Shown here: positions 1-9,435 of the stretch, piece by piece | Position numbering within the stretch: position 1 is the first letter of the stretch | Layout of the letters: each line of letters starts with the position of its first letter | From: Candidatus Thioglobus pontius | GTDB lineage: Bacteria; Pseudomonadota; Gammaproteobacteria; PS1; Pseudothioglobaceae | DNA length: 61,170 nucleotides | NCBI GenBank assembly: GCA_014384345.1 | Contig: JACNGB010000026.1 | Location: 1 to 61,170, forward strand | Reading direction: 5' to 3' | Notes under the pieces: generated by a model | The model's input: only the letters and a program-made list of their open reading frames with translations | Told to the model about the DNA's origin: nothing | The model's database searches: none | Made by a program: the position numbers and the translations under genes

Positions 1-60
1 AGTTGTGCACTTATGATGCGAATTTACTTATTATGGCGATCCGTATTAATTAATGGGTAA
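1..60 (+). CDS. 3' end of an upstream gene (partial)
   Basis: The frame starting at base 1 is open through the window edge and stops with TAA three bases before the next gene. The visible tail (ending RSVLING) is too short to identify. The tight spacing suggests it is the last part of a gene co-transcribed with the following one, but it could equally be a chance open frame. Confidence 0.3.
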   Translation, partial: SCALMMRIYLLWRSVLING

Positions 61-63
61 TTT

Positions 64-405
64 ATGAGTGATGAAATCTTGCTTTTTTCTTATGGCACTT
101 TGCAACAAGCATCGGTGCAAATAGAAACATTTGGACGGGAATTAGGAGGCTCTAATGACTACCTGTTGGGTTATTCATTAGCCATGGTAGCCATTGAAGA
201 TGAAGCTGTGGTTAGACTCAGTGGTAAGACGCATCATCCTATTGCTATTCCAAGTGTGGATAAAAATGATCAAATTCCAGGTAAGGTGTTTGAAATAACC
301 GCACAAGAGTTAGCGCATTCAGATAAATACGAAGTAGATGCTTATCAGCGGGTATTGGGACAGTTAAAATCAGGCAAGCAGGCTTGGGTGTACGTGCAAG
401 CCTAA
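64..405 (+). CDS. Gamma-glutamylcyclotransferase-like (AIG2/GGCT fold) protein
   Basis: A 113-residue protein of the small GGCT/AIG2-like family. It begins with the family's substrate-loop motif (FSYGTL at about residues 8-13). Acidic residues follow in the middle, in the position where the family has its catalytic glutamate. Family members act on gamma-glutamyl amines or peptides or are uncharacterised, so no substrate can be assigned here. The length is typical of bacterial single-domain members, and there is no signal peptide. It is separated by only 3 nt from an upstream open frame and converges on the large FAD oxidoreductase. The family call is fairly sure and the reaction is unknown. 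Confidence 0.7.
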   Translation: MSDEILLFSYGTLQQASVQIETFGRELGGSNDYLLGYSLAMVAIEDEAVVRLSGKTHHPIAIPSVDKNDQIPGKVFEITAQELAHSDKYEVDAYQRVLGQLKSGKQAWVYVQA

Positions 406-567
406 AGGGCACCCTCAAAAACCCCAATACAATTTATCAAACACATAAAACAGCACCTTTTTTAGTCAAAAAATCATCAAATAACTAGCTATTCTCTTAA
501 TTTTTGGCTAAAAAATGCACTATTTTTTGCATTCCCTAAATCGCACTGTGGTTTCTGGAGATGCCCT
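406..567. repeat. Convergent intergenic region with nested inverted repeats
   Basis: The gap between the convergent GGCT-like and FAD-oxidase genes is bounded by imperfect inverted ends, AGGGCAcCCTC on the left and GGAGATGCCCT on the right. It also contains an inner pair (about 459-475 and 497-512) reading TTTTTTAGTCAAAAAAT and ATTTTTGGCTAAAAAA. The right end supplies the stop codon of the FAD oxidase. It could be a bidirectional terminator, a decayed miniature element, or both. I see no gene in it. Confidence 0.35.
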
Positions 568-3500
568 AAAGTAGTACTTTTTCGATATTGACTGATTTTA
601 TAAAGTCTTTCTGCCAATGCTTGCCTAGTTGTTGTTCAGCAATAAGCTCGATTGGATAAACAGGCTCAATGTTGGTGGTACTTTGATAGCGTGACAAACC
701 TTGTCGACAGGCTGGACAAGTGGTCAGCATTTTAACGGGCTTGTCGGTTTGGGCGATGGTAGCTATGTCCTTTTTGATTTCCAGCTCTTTTCTGTATTTA
801 GCTTGCTTAGCGATATCGGGGCGTGCTACGGCAAAGGTGCCCGCTTCACCACAACAGCGATCATTGCTAATGACGTCGCTACCCATAATGTTAGAAATTA
901 CCTGAGTTGAGTCTGCTGATTTAATTGGATCATGGCAAGGTGCATGATACAAATATTGCTCATTGGTTGGTGACAACACTACATTTTGTTCAAGCAGGTA
1001 TTCGTGAATATCACTTAATTGAGATTCTTTAAAAATACCTTCTAGTTCGTAAGTTTGCAGTTGGTCAATGCAAGTGCCGCAAGAGGTTAATACCTGGCTA
1101 ATATCAAGGTAATTAAGCGTATTGGCCATGCGGTGAAACAACACTCGATTGTCTGTTGAGATGGCGGTACTTTTAGCTTCATCGCCACTGGCACGTTGTG
1201 GATAGCCGCAACATAGATAACTTGGTGGCAAAACCACTTTGACACCTTGATGATAAAGTAGGGCAATGGTCGCCAGTCCAATTTTTGAGTAAAGTCGTTC
1301 AGAGCCACAACCTGGGAAATAAAACACACTAGGTGAATCAGAGGTTGATTTATCTGGATGTGACAAAATCGGTACGCTAGTGGGATCGATAATGTTTAAT
1401 AATTCGCGCAATGGGCGCAAGCCAGTATCCGAAGGCAGTGGCTTATCGAGTAAGGTGGTTAGCTCAATGGTTAATGACGGCTTGCCAACGGTTTTGTTGG
1501 GTTGTTTATTTAAAAATGGCTTAGCAATACGAGCAGCTAAGTTTTGCGCTTTGTAGCCGAAATCAATGAGTAATTTTTTACTCAGATTGATTTTCCAAGG
1601 TTGTGTAGTGTTTAAATAAGCCAGTGATAGTTTTGAAGCAATATTGGTTCGGCGTTTATCTTGTTTAATTAAGATAGATTTCATCTTAATAGAGACATCG
1701 CCAAAATCAATATCAACCGGGCACGGCGTTGCGCAACGGTGGCAAATCGTGCAATGATCAGCCACATCGTTTAACTCAACAAAATGATTAAGCGAGATGC
1801 CGCGTCTGGTTTGTTCTTCATATAAGAACGCTTCGGAAATTAAGTTGGTACCAATGATCTTATCGCGAGGCGAGTAAAGTAAATTAGCCTCAGGGACATG
1901 AGTAGTACAAACACCCTTACATTTGCCACAGCGCAGGCAAGATTTAACCATGTTATTAATTTCACCAATTTCACTACTTTCTAAAATAAGCGCTTCTTGC
2001 TCAACCAAATGTAGAGAAGGGGTAAAGGCGCCATTTAAACCACTACCTGGCATTAATTTGCCTTTGTTAAAATGATTATCAGGATCTACATCAGCTTTAT
2101 ACTGTTCAAATTCTTGTTTAAATTCATCTGATAAATATTGATATTTAGTCAAACCAATACCGTGTTCGCCAGAGATAACGCCACCTAAATTGGCAGCTAG
2201 CAGCATAATCTCATCCACCACAGATTCAGCTTTTTCTAACATTTGAGTATTGTGAGAATGAACTGGAATATTGGTATGCACATTACCATCACCTGCGTGC
2301 ATGTGTGTAGCTACAAATAAACGCACGTTGCGCTGAGCATCATGAATTTGCTTAATGTCTTCGCGCATTTGGGCAAAGACATCACCCATGAGTAAGTCAT
2401 TGAGAGGATGAGCAAATTCATCCATGTAAGAGATGACGCGCTGCGCTGTTTGTACTTGTTTGAATAAATCAGTATCGTCTAGCTGGTCTAGCACTTGCTG
2501 CCATTGTGAATTGATCGTATTGAGCAGTTCAAGTGCCAGGGTAATCTTATCTTTCACCAAATGTGTTTCAGCTTTAACATTAGCTAGATAATGATGAACG
2601 TCATTTAGTGTGTCTAGTTTATTTTCAATCGATAGGCGAATATTGATGTGCTCAATACCGTCATTGTAATCTGCCAATTTATCGAGCGGAATAACCACGT
2701 CTTCATTAATTTTAAAGGCATTGGTGTGAGCAGCAATCGCAGCAGTGTTGGCGCGATCCTTCCAGAAAATTTGACGCTTATTGGCCGCTTTGGCGACAAA
2801 ACATTCACCCTCTTTATTGCGTGTAATGGTTTGAATTATCTCAATGTAGTGATCCAATTCGGATTGTTGATGGCTAGATATGTCAACCAATAAAACCATT
2901 TTTGGCAGCTCAGCCTTATTGGCTTTGGTGGTGTAATTAACAGCCTTGACGTAGCGAGCATCAAGATGCTCCATGCCAACCAAATCAACATCTTTGACAC
3001 TATCAACCAATGTTTTAATGTCAACAATGGTTGAAACTGCCGCCTTAAGATCATGGCCAAAAAATTCCAAACACAGTGTGTTAATATGTTCTAAAGGCTG
3101 GTGTAGAATAAACTCGGCAGAGGTAATAAAGCCGTCACAACCTTCTTTTTGAATGCCCGGAAGGCCATCAAGAAATTTGTTGGTGACATCTTTGCCTAGG
3201 CCACTTTTTCTAAGTGTTTTTGTGTCAATATCCAGCACTCGACTATCAGTAATTGTTTTTGCATCAGCCTTGAGTGTGTTAATTTTAAAGCTGACTGATT
3301 CAAGTAGTTGAATTTTGTCCTGATTATGATTCAAACGCTCAACTTGTAACCAAGTGCCATCAGGCATCACCATTTTCCAAGATAGCAGGTTGTCAATGGT
3401 GGTGCCCCATCTTAGGGCTTTTTTGCCGCCAGCGTTCATGGCGACATTACCACCAATAGTGCAGGCGTCTTGTGAGGTTGGATCAACAGCAAATACTAAA

Positions 3501-4249
3501 TTGTTTTTAGCGGCTAATTCACTCACGCGTTTGGTAATAACACCGGCACCGACATTGACACTATGCAGTCCATTGGTATTTTGTATGCCCTCTAAAAAGC
3601 TAAGTTTTTCAGTATTAATTACCGCGGTTTGTGCATGAAGTGGAATGGCGCCACCGGTGTAGCCTGTACCACCACCACGAGGAATGATAGTTAGGCCGAG
3701 TTCAATACAAGTTTTAACAATGGCAGATATTTCAAGTTCAGTATCTGGGGTGACAACCACCTGAGGGTATTCAACACGCCAATCGGTTGCATCCGTTGCG
3801 TGTGAAGAGCGAGACAAGGCATCAAAACGAATATTGTTATTGTGCGTAACTTTTAATAGCGCTTTTTTAATTCGATTTTTATGGTGTTTGAAATCACTCA
3901 AGCAGTGTTCAAATTTAGCCACTGCACCATCGGCACTATTGAGCAAGTCAAGTACTTTGGTGTTGCCATCTGCACGAGCGCGAATTAAATCAAGGCGCGA
4001 ATTGAGCGCTTCAATTAAAGACTTCCAGCGTCGTTGGTTTTTTATCAAGTCTTCTTGAAGGTAAGGGTTTCGGTCAACCACCCACATGTCACCCAGTACT
4101 TCAAATAGCATTCTAGCACTACGACCTGTGTTGCGATTAGTGCGTAGAGATTCTAATAAATCCCAAGCGTCAGCACCTAAAAATCGACACACAACCTCCT
4201 TGTCAGAAAAAGAGGTGTAGTTATAGGGAATTTCGCGATATTGCTTCAA
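566..4249 (-). CDS. Giant FAD-linked oxidoreductase with DUF3683, FAD, 4Fe-4S and CCG domains
   Basis: A 1227-residue fusion resembling D-lactate/glycolate dehydrogenase systems. The N-terminal ~80 residues look like DUF3683. An FAD-binding (PCMH) domain carries PRGGGTGYTGG near residue 186, and the FAD-oxidase C-terminal domain carries HMHAGDGNVH near 648. Two ferredoxin-type motifs follow (CLRCGKCKGVC near 768, CTICHRCATPC near 831). Two Cys-rich GlpC/LutA-type domains end the protein (PGCG near 976, CCGYPQ near 1013, CCGEAG near 1128, TCPAC near 1175). It probably passes electrons from a 2-hydroxy acid through FAD and Fe-S clusters to the quinone pool, but the substrate is not visible. The only suitable start is TTG, with GAGGA very close upstream; the next in-frame ATG would remove much of DUF3683. 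Confidence 0.8.
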   Translation of the reverse strand: MKQYREIPYNYTSFSDKEVVCRFLGADAWDLLESLRTNRNTGRSARMLFEVLGDMWVVDRNPYLQEDLIKNQRRWKSLIEALNSRLDLIRARADGNTKVLDLLNSADGAVAKFEHCLSDFKHHKNRIKKALLKVTHNNNIRFDALSRSSHATDATDWRVEYPQVVVTPDTELEISAIVKTCIELGLTIIPRGGGTGYTGGAIPLHAQTAVINTEKLSFLEGIQNTNGLHSVNVGAGVITKRVSELAAKNNLVFAVDPTSQDACTIGGNVAMNAGGKKALRWGTTIDNLLSWKMVMPDGTWLQVERLNHNQDKIQLLESVSFKINTLKADAKTITDSRVLDIDTKTLRKSGLGKDVTNKFLDGLPGIQKEGCDGFITSAEFILHQPLEHINTLCLEFFGHDLKAAVSTIVDIKTLVDSVKDVDLVGMEHLDARYVKAVNYTTKANKAELPKMVLLVDISSHQQSELDHYIEIIQTITRNKEGECFVAKAANKRQIFWKDRANTAAIAAHTNAFKINEDVVIPLDKLADYNDGIEHINIRLSIENKLDTLNDVHHYLANVKAETHLVKDKITLALELLNTINSQWQQVLDQLDDTDLFKQVQTAQRVISYMDEFAHPLNDLLMGDVFAQMREDIKQIHDAQRNVRLFVATHMHAGDGNVHTNIPVHSHNTQMLEKAESVVDEIMLLAANLGGVISGEHGIGLTKYQYLSDEFKQEFEQYKADVDPDNHFNKGKLMPGSGLNGAFTPSLHLVEQEALILESSEIGEINNMVKSCLRCGKCKGVCTTHVPEANLLYSPRDKIIGTNLISEAFLYEEQTRRGISLNHFVELNDVADHCTICHRCATPCPVDIDFGDVSIKMKSILIKQDKRRTNIASKLSLAYLNTTQPWKINLSKKLLIDFGYKAQNLAARIAKPFLNKQPNKTVGKPSLTIELTTLLDKPLPSDTGLRPLRELLNIIDPTSVPILSHPDKSTSDSPSVFYFPGCGSERLYSKIGLATIALLYHQGVKVVLPPSYLCCGYPQRASGDEAKSTAISTDNRVLFHRMANTLNYLDISQVLTSCGTCIDQLQTYELEGIFKESQLSDIHEYLLEQNVVLSPTNEQYLYHAPCHDPIKSADSTQVISNIMGSDVISNDRCCGEAGTFAVARPDIAKQAKYRKELEIKKDIATIAQTDKPVKMLTTCPACRQGLSRYQSTTNIEPVYPIELIAEQQLGKHWQKDFIKSVNIEKVLL

Positions 4250-4326
4250 ATCCTCAAAGAGAGTGGTTAATTTCGCTTTATTTTACTATAATGGATGTTA
4301 TTGAATGTTATATGTTTAGGGGTTAT

Positions 4327-4749
4327 ATGTTGTGGGTTAAAGCGTTTCATATTATTAGTGTAATCACTTGGTTTGCCGCCTTATTTTATTTACCGCGCTT
4401 GTTTGTTTATCATGCAATGAGTGAAGATAAGCCTTCAATAGAACGATTCAAAGTAATGGAACGTAAGTTGTATCGCGGTATTATGACACCAAGCATGATA
4501 CTAGCAGTTGTATTGGGTACATGGATGGTGGTTGATGCTTGGGCGTTTTATCAAACTCAATACTGGCTACATGCAAAGCTGGCGCTCATCGTGCCACTAC
4601 TTGCGTATCATTTCTACTGTGGCCGTTTAGTGCAGATCTTTAAATCGGATAACAATACTCGCCCTGATGTGTTTTATCGTTGGTTTAATGAATTTCCAGT
4701 ACTGATTCTAATCGTGGTTGTTATTTTAGTGGTGGTTAAGCCGTTTTAA
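4327..4749 (+). CDS. hemJ: Protoporphyrinogen IX oxidase HemJ
   Basis: A small four-helix membrane protein of the HemJ (UPF0093) family, which oxidises protoporphyrinogen IX to protoporphyrin IX late in haem synthesis. The N-terminal helix contains the conserved histidine in VKAFHIISVITWFA, followed by the FYLPRLFVYH segment typical of HemJ. I chose the ATG at 4327 because AGGGG lies just upstream; the ORF track begins 12 codons earlier without a good ribosome site. The resulting ~140 residues match the usual family length. It is divergent from the FAD oxidoreductase and overlaps the convergent ClC gene by 4 nt. Confidence 0.85.
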   Translation: MLWVKAFHIISVITWFAALFYLPRLFVYHAMSEDKPSIERFKVMERKLYRGIMTPSMILAVVLGTWMVVDAWAFYQTQYWLHAKLALIVPLLAYHFYCGRLVQIFKSDNNTRPDVFYRWFNEFPVLILIVVVILVVVKPF

Positions 4750-6032
4750 CGAGTAGCCTTTAGGTAGTTATCTGCCAAAGCTTCATAAATTGGCTGTTTG
4801 GATATTTGTTTGGATATATAACTGGCAACAAATGCAACAATTAATCCAGGCAGTATAAGATCCATTGAGCCAGTCATTTCTAGTACTAAAAAGGTAGCGG
4901 TTAACGGAGTGCGAATCACAGCTGATAAATAGGAGATCATGCCAAACAAAACTAGGGTTTGTAAATCTACTTGTTGATAAAAACTACTCATTTCTGCACC
5001 AATAGCACCACCAATGGTGAGTGATGTCATGAACAATCCGCCAGCAATGGTTGATGCAAATGAAGCGAGTGAGGCAGCAAACTTGGCCACGATAAACTCA
5101 TAACCCAAAGACTCACCCGATAGTAATATTAACAACTCCTTTTCGCCAGATCCAGATGTATCAGCGTTGATCGAGTTAATCGTGCCGACAATTAATCCAC
5201 AAATAATGGCAAAAATAATCACTTTACTGTTTTTAATAAATACAAATCTAGTGATTAAGGTGAGCGCTAGTTTGGCAAAAATAGCACCTAACAGGCTACT
5301 AATAAGCACCAATGGGGTAAGTTGCCAAAGATTGATAATGTCAAAATAAAGGTGGTTGACTTTACCTAAATAGGGCGCATCTCCATGGTAGAGGCTGGCT
5401 AACAGGTAGCTAAACAATACAACAATGGCAATTAAAATTAAAGCTTGTTTTTTTAAATGCCGACCAATTTCTTCAAAAGCAAACAAAAAACCAGCGATGG
5501 GCGCATTAAAGGCAACAATTAAGCCTACTGAACCACCCATGGCAATAATACCGTTGATGAATAGTTTTTTCTTAAGCTGGGTTTTGTGAAAAAAATGATA
5601 AAAAATAGAGCCGCCAATATGAACACTGGGCCCGCCAAAACTAACAGAGGCGCCACCTAGTACAGCAAATGACACTAATAACAATTTGCTAATGGCAATT
5701 TTAAAGGATAGTAATAATGGTCTAATTTTTTTATTGCGTGAATCAGTAGCAGCAATTAATTGTGGTACGCCACTGCCGCCAATAAATTCCGGTGTTTTTT
5801 GATCAAGGTAGACAATCGTAGCAAATACAGCTGGGGTAAGTAAAAGGCTTAAATAGGGTAGGCTGGTGTTTAAATCTTTGAATAGATGTTGAGCGCTGTT
5901 AGCTAATTCCAAAAAAGTGATAATGGCTACAACACTAACAATACTGGCCAATAGTAAGTATAAATAGATGGCTGGTTTGTTGGGTAGCTGGTGTGCAAGA
6001 AATCTTGTAATTTTTGCACGTTTTGGAATCAT
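4746..6032 (-). CDS. ClC-family chloride channel/transporter with altered gating motif
   Basis: A 428-residue ClC protein with about ten hydrophobic helices and no CBS domains. The first signature is present (GGSGVPQ near residue 83). The second, normally GREGP with the external gating glutamate, reads SFGGPSVHIG near 129-138, so glycine occupies the glutamate position. The internal proton-glutamate segment NAPIAGFLFAFEE (near 175-187) is kept, and so is a tyrosine in QPIYEAL near the C-terminus. The third motif, normally GxFxP, reads GGAIGAE. It lies 23 nt downstream of cysM on the same strand. Family membership is secure. Whether it acts as an exchanger or a passive channel is uncertain because of the motif changes. 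Confidence 0.85.
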   Translation of the reverse strand: MIPKRAKITRFLAHQLPNKPAIYLYLLLASIVSVVAIITFLELANSAQHLFKDLNTSLPYLSLLLTPAVFATIVYLDQKTPEFIGGSGVPQLIAATDSRNKKIRPLLLSFKIAISKLLLVSFAVLGGASVSFGGPSVHIGGSIFYHFFHKTQLKKKLFINGIIAMGGSVGLIVAFNAPIAGFLFAFEEIGRHLKKQALILIAIVVLFSYLLASLYHGDAPYLGKVNHLYFDIINLWQLTPLVLISSLLGAIFAKLALTLITRFVFIKNSKVIIFAIICGLIVGTINSINADTSGSGEKELLILLSGESLGYEFIVAKFAASLASFASTIAGGLFMTSLTIGGAIGAEMSSFYQQVDLQTLVLFGMISYLSAVIRTPLTATFLVLEMTGSMDLILPGLIVAFVASYISKQISKQPIYEALADNYLKATR

Positions 6033-6055
6033 AATACTATGACACTCTTAAATTA

Positions 6056-6943
6056 TTAAGAGAATAAGCCGGTTGAAAGATAGCGATCGCCTCGATCGCA
6101 AACAATGGTGACAATGGTGGCATTGTTAACTTGTTTGGAAAGTTCAAGTGCAGCTGATACGGCGCCACCACTAGATACACCAGCAAAGATGCCTTCCTGT
6201 GTGGCCAATGCTCGTGTCACTTGTTCGGCTGATTGTTGCGAAACATCCATCATTGAATCAACGCGCGACGGATCAAATATTTTTGGTAAATATTCTTTTG
6301 GCCATCGACGGATTCCGGCAATTTGCGCGCCATCTTCTGGCTGGACGCCAATAATTTGAATGGAGGGGTTTTGATGCTTTAAGGTATCTGAAACACCCAT
6401 AATGGTACCCGTGGTGCCCATGGCTGAAACGAAATGAGTGATGCTACCTTGCGTATCTTGCCAGATTTCTTGCGCTGTTGTATTGATGTGTGCACCTGAA
6501 TTGTCAGCATTTGAGAATTGATCTAACTGAATACCTTTGCCATCAGATTCAAGCTTATCCGCTAAATCACGCGCACCTTCCATGCCTGCTGTTTCAGTCA
6601 CTAACAATAACTCTGCACCGTAAGCAGCCATAGCATCACGCCTTTCTTGTGAGAGATTTTCAGGCATGATTAAAATCATTTTATAGCCTTTGATGGCGGC
6701 CACCATGGCTAGGGCGATGCCAGTATTGCCACTTGTGGCTTCAATAAGTGTATCGCCTGGTTTAATCTCGCCACGTGCTTCAGCTTGAGCGACCATATTA
6801 AAGGCAGCACGATCTTTTACCGAGCCAGCCGGATTGTTACCTTCTAATTTTAATAAGATGGTGTTTGAAGGGTTGGGGTTAAGACGCTGCAGCTTAACTA
6901 ATGGAGTGTTACCAATGGTTTGTTCAATGGTTTTGTAGTCCAT
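6056..6943 (-). CDS. cysM: Cysteine synthase B
   Basis: A PLP-dependent beta-replacement enzyme that makes cysteine from O-acetylserine (or phosphoserine) and sulfide or thiosulfate. The PLP lysine lies in NPAGSVKDR near residue 43, the phosphate/substrate loop in EATSGNTG near 69, and GVSSGGA near the C-terminus. The ending CDRGDRYLSTGLF is characteristic of CysM rather than CysK. Full length at 295 residues. It follows hom and thrC on the minus strand with a ~50-nt gap, so one amino-acid operon is likely. Thiosulfate use would fit a sulfur oxidiser, but that is inference. Confidence 0.92.
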   Translation of the reverse strand: MDYKTIEQTIGNTPLVKLQRLNPNPSNTILLKLEGNNPAGSVKDRAAFNMVAQAEARGEIKPGDTLIEATSGNTGIALAMVAAIKGYKMILIMPENLSQERRDAMAAYGAELLLVTETAGMEGARDLADKLESDGKGIQLDQFSNADNSGAHINTTAQEIWQDTQGSITHFVSAMGTTGTIMGVSDTLKHQNPSIQIIGVQPEDGAQIAGIRRWPKEYLPKIFDPSRVDSMMDVSQQSAEQVTRALATQEGIFAGVSSGGAVSAALELSKQVNNATIVTIVCDRGDRYLSTGLFS

Positions 6944-6995
6944 AAATCCCTCTTCTCTTAGTTGATAATCAACAAGATGATTATCAATCTAATGA

Positions 6996-8060
6996 TTACA
7001 TATTATTTAAAATAGCGTCTCGCACTTCATCCATGACCGGATTAATATTGATCATTTCATCTGTGCACTGAGAAATAGCCGTATCTGGATCTTTTAGACC
7101 ATGGCCAGTTAGTGTACAAACAATGGTTGAGCCTTCAGCAATTTTGCCATTGTTGATGTCACGCATAGCACCTGCTAGTGAGGTAGCAGATGCTGGTTCA
7201 CAGAAAATACCTTCTTGTTCGGTCAGTAGTTTTTGCGCACTTAAAATTTCTTCATCTGTCAAGCTGTCAAACCAACCGTTAGATTCGGTTTCAACCTTGT
7301 GAGCTAAATCCCAACTTTGAGGGTGACCAATGCGAATTGCTGTGGCAACCGTGTCTGGGTTATCAACCATAGCGCCTTTAACGAATGGCGCAGCGCCAGC
7401 TGCTTGATAGCCAACCATCTTAGGTTTTTTACCTGCTTTTCTGTCATCAAAATATTCTTTATAACCCATCCAGTGAGCCGAAATATTGCCCGCATTACCT
7501 ACCGGCAAACAGTGATAATCAGGCGCATCACCCAACTCTTCAACGATTTCAAATGCGGCTGTTTTTTGACCTTGTAGGCGGAAAGGGTTGATCGAGTTTA
7601 CGATAGAAACTGGCGCGTGATCGGCCACTTCTTTAACCAGGCGCATACCATCGTCAAAGTTACCTTTAATTTGAATGATGACTGCACCATGAATCATGGC
7701 TTGCGCCAATTTTCCAAGTGCAATTTTTCCTTCAGGAATAAGTACAAAAGCCTTAATGCCAGCTCTAGCTGCGTAAGCTGCTGCTGCAGCAGAGGTGTTA
7801 CCGGTTGAGGCGCAAATAATTGCTTTAGAGCCGGATTCAACAGCTTTAGTAACTGCCATCGTCATACCGCGATCTTTAAATGATCCAGTAGGGTTTAGAC
7901 CTTCATACTTAATGTAAATATCGACATTTTTATTAAGTAGCGCTGGAATATTTTCCAATTGAATGAGTGGTGTATTACCTTCGCCCAAGCTGATTAATTT
8001 GGTTGAATCGTCAACGGGCAGTCTGTCGCGGTAGTGATTAATTAGGCCAGTGTATCTCAT
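6996..8060 (-). CDS. thrC: Threonine synthase
   Basis: Converts O-phosphohomoserine to threonine with PLP. The 354-residue length and the PLP motif GSFKDRGM (near residue 60) with CASTGNTSAAAAAYAARAG downstream match the short class of bacterial threonine synthases. The start ATG is preceded by AAGGAG at good spacing. It lies 17 nt after hom, consistent with co-transcription and consecutive steps of the threonine branch. Confidence 0.94.
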   Translation of the reverse strand: MRYTGLINHYRDRLPVDDSTKLISLGEGNTPLIQLENIPALLNKNVDIYIKYEGLNPTGSFKDRGMTMAVTKAVESGSKAIICASTGNTSAAAAAYAARAGIKAFVLIPEGKIALGKLAQAMIHGAVIIQIKGNFDDGMRLVKEVADHAPVSIVNSINPFRLQGQKTAAFEIVEELGDAPDYHCLPVGNAGNISAHWMGYKEYFDDRKAGKKPKMVGYQAAGAAPFVKGAMVDNPDTVATAIRIGHPQSWDLAHKVETESNGWFDSLTDEEILSAQKLLTEQEGIFCEPASATSLAGAMRDINNGKIAEGSTIVCTLTGHGLKDPDTAISQCTDEMININPVMDEVRDAILNNM

Positions 8061-8077
8061 TTGTATTTTCTCCTTAC

Positions 8078-9355
8078 TTAGTCAAGGTTTTCCACATGAA
8101 TCATTTTAACATCCTCTTGGATGGCTTCATGTGTTTGAATTTCTGCTATTGCCGTGTTTAAATCGGCTGTTTTAACATTGTTGGTAATAATGGCAATGTG
8201 CGCATTATTTTGCTGATCAATTTGTTTTTGGATAACTGATTCTACGCTAATGTTGTGCTTGGCTAATGTGGCAGTAATATCAGCCAAAACACCCGGCTTA
8301 TCCGTTGCCAATAGGCGCAGGTAAAAAACACTTTCAATATTTTGCGCATCGCAAGTTGGTATTTCAACTAGGTTTTTCCAGCCTAAAACATCATGGCTAA
8401 CCGTATCTTTAATCACGTCAACCAAATCAGCAATCACTGCACTGGCAGTTGCTTCATCACCTGCGCCAGCACCATAGTAAAGCGTTGGTCCAACTGCATT
8501 GCCTTTAATAACAACCGCGTTCATGACGCCATCAACATTGGCTAATAATTGTGTTTTTGGAATTAAAGTTGGATGGACGCGCATTTGCAATTCACCATTT
8601 ACTTTTTTAGCAATACCTAAATGTTTAATGGAATAATTAAGTTCCGTAGCAAACGCAACATCTTCACCGCTAATTTCACTAATACCTTCAGTTGAAACTT
8701 TGTCCATTTGCAGGTTGCAACCATAAGCAATGGAAGCTAAGATGGCAAGCTTGTGTGCAGCATCAATACCTTCAACATCAAAGGTTGGGTCGGCTTCTGC
8801 ATAGCCTAATTCTTGAGCTTCTTTTAATACATCGGAAAAGTCTCTGCCTTTATCGCGCATCTCAGTTAGGATAAAGTTTCCTGTACCGTTAATAATGCCG
8901 GCAACCAGCTCAATTTTGTTAGCGCTCAGACCTTGTTCAAGGGATTTTAAAACCGGAATGCCACCAGCGACAGCTGCTTCAAATAATAGATGTACGTTTT
9001 TTTCTTTAGCCAAGGTTAGTAGTTCGTTACCATGCGTAGCGATGAGTGCTTTATTGGCAGTAATAACGTGTTTATTGTTGTTAATGGCAGTAATTACTAG
9101 CTCTTTAGCAATGGTTGTACCACCAATTAATTCTAAAATTACATCAACGGTTGGATTGTTAACAATTTCAAAAGCATCTTCAGTAATACTAATGTCACCA
9201 TCGTCACAGATTCTTGACTCAGAAAGGTTTTTTACCGCACCATGAGTGATGTTGATTTGTTCGCCAGTGCGTGCAAAAATCTCACGTTCATTTTTTCGTA
9301 AAACATTGACAACACCGCCGCCAACCGTGCCCAAACCTAAAATTCCTATATTCAC
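8078..9355 (-). CDS. hom: Homoserine dehydrogenase
   Basis: Monofunctional NAD(P)-dependent homoserine dehydrogenase of 425 residues. It has an N-terminal Rossmann motif (GLGTVGGGVV), a catalytic domain with GIINGTGNFIL and the GYAEADPTFDVEG segment, and a C-terminal ACT domain (from about residue 345) that normally senses threonine. No aspartokinase domain is fused. The start codon is GTG, with AAGGA about 9 nt upstream. First gene of hom-thrC-cysM on the minus strand. Confidence 0.94.
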   Translation of the reverse strand: MNIGILGLGTVGGGVVNVLRKNEREIFARTGEQINITHGAVKNLSESRICDDGDISITEDAFEIVNNPTVDVILELIGGTTIAKELVITAINNNKHVITANKALIATHGNELLTLAKEKNVHLLFEAAVAGGIPVLKSLEQGLSANKIELVAGIINGTGNFILTEMRDKGRDFSDVLKEAQELGYAEADPTFDVEGIDAAHKLAILASIAYGCNLQMDKVSTEGISEISGEDVAFATELNYSIKHLGIAKKVNGELQMRVHPTLIPKTQLLANVDGVMNAVVIKGNAVGPTLYYGAGAGDEATASAVIADLVDVIKDTVSHDVLGWKNLVEIPTCDAQNIESVFYLRLLATDKPGVLADITATLAKHNISVESVIQKQIDQQNNAHIAIITNNVKTADLNTAIAEIQTHEAIQEDVKMIHVENLD

Positions 9356-9435
9356 GTTAGTTAATCCTTTTAAAAATGCTTAATAGGCTCGAATTATACC
9401 AATTGAAGGCGGCTAGTTAATACCGTTCTAGCGGT

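Noticed and set aside
8895-9245. Plus-strand ORF of 116 residues
   Set aside because: It lies entirely antisense to the conserved hom gene, has no family resemblance, and the hom frame explains the sequence.
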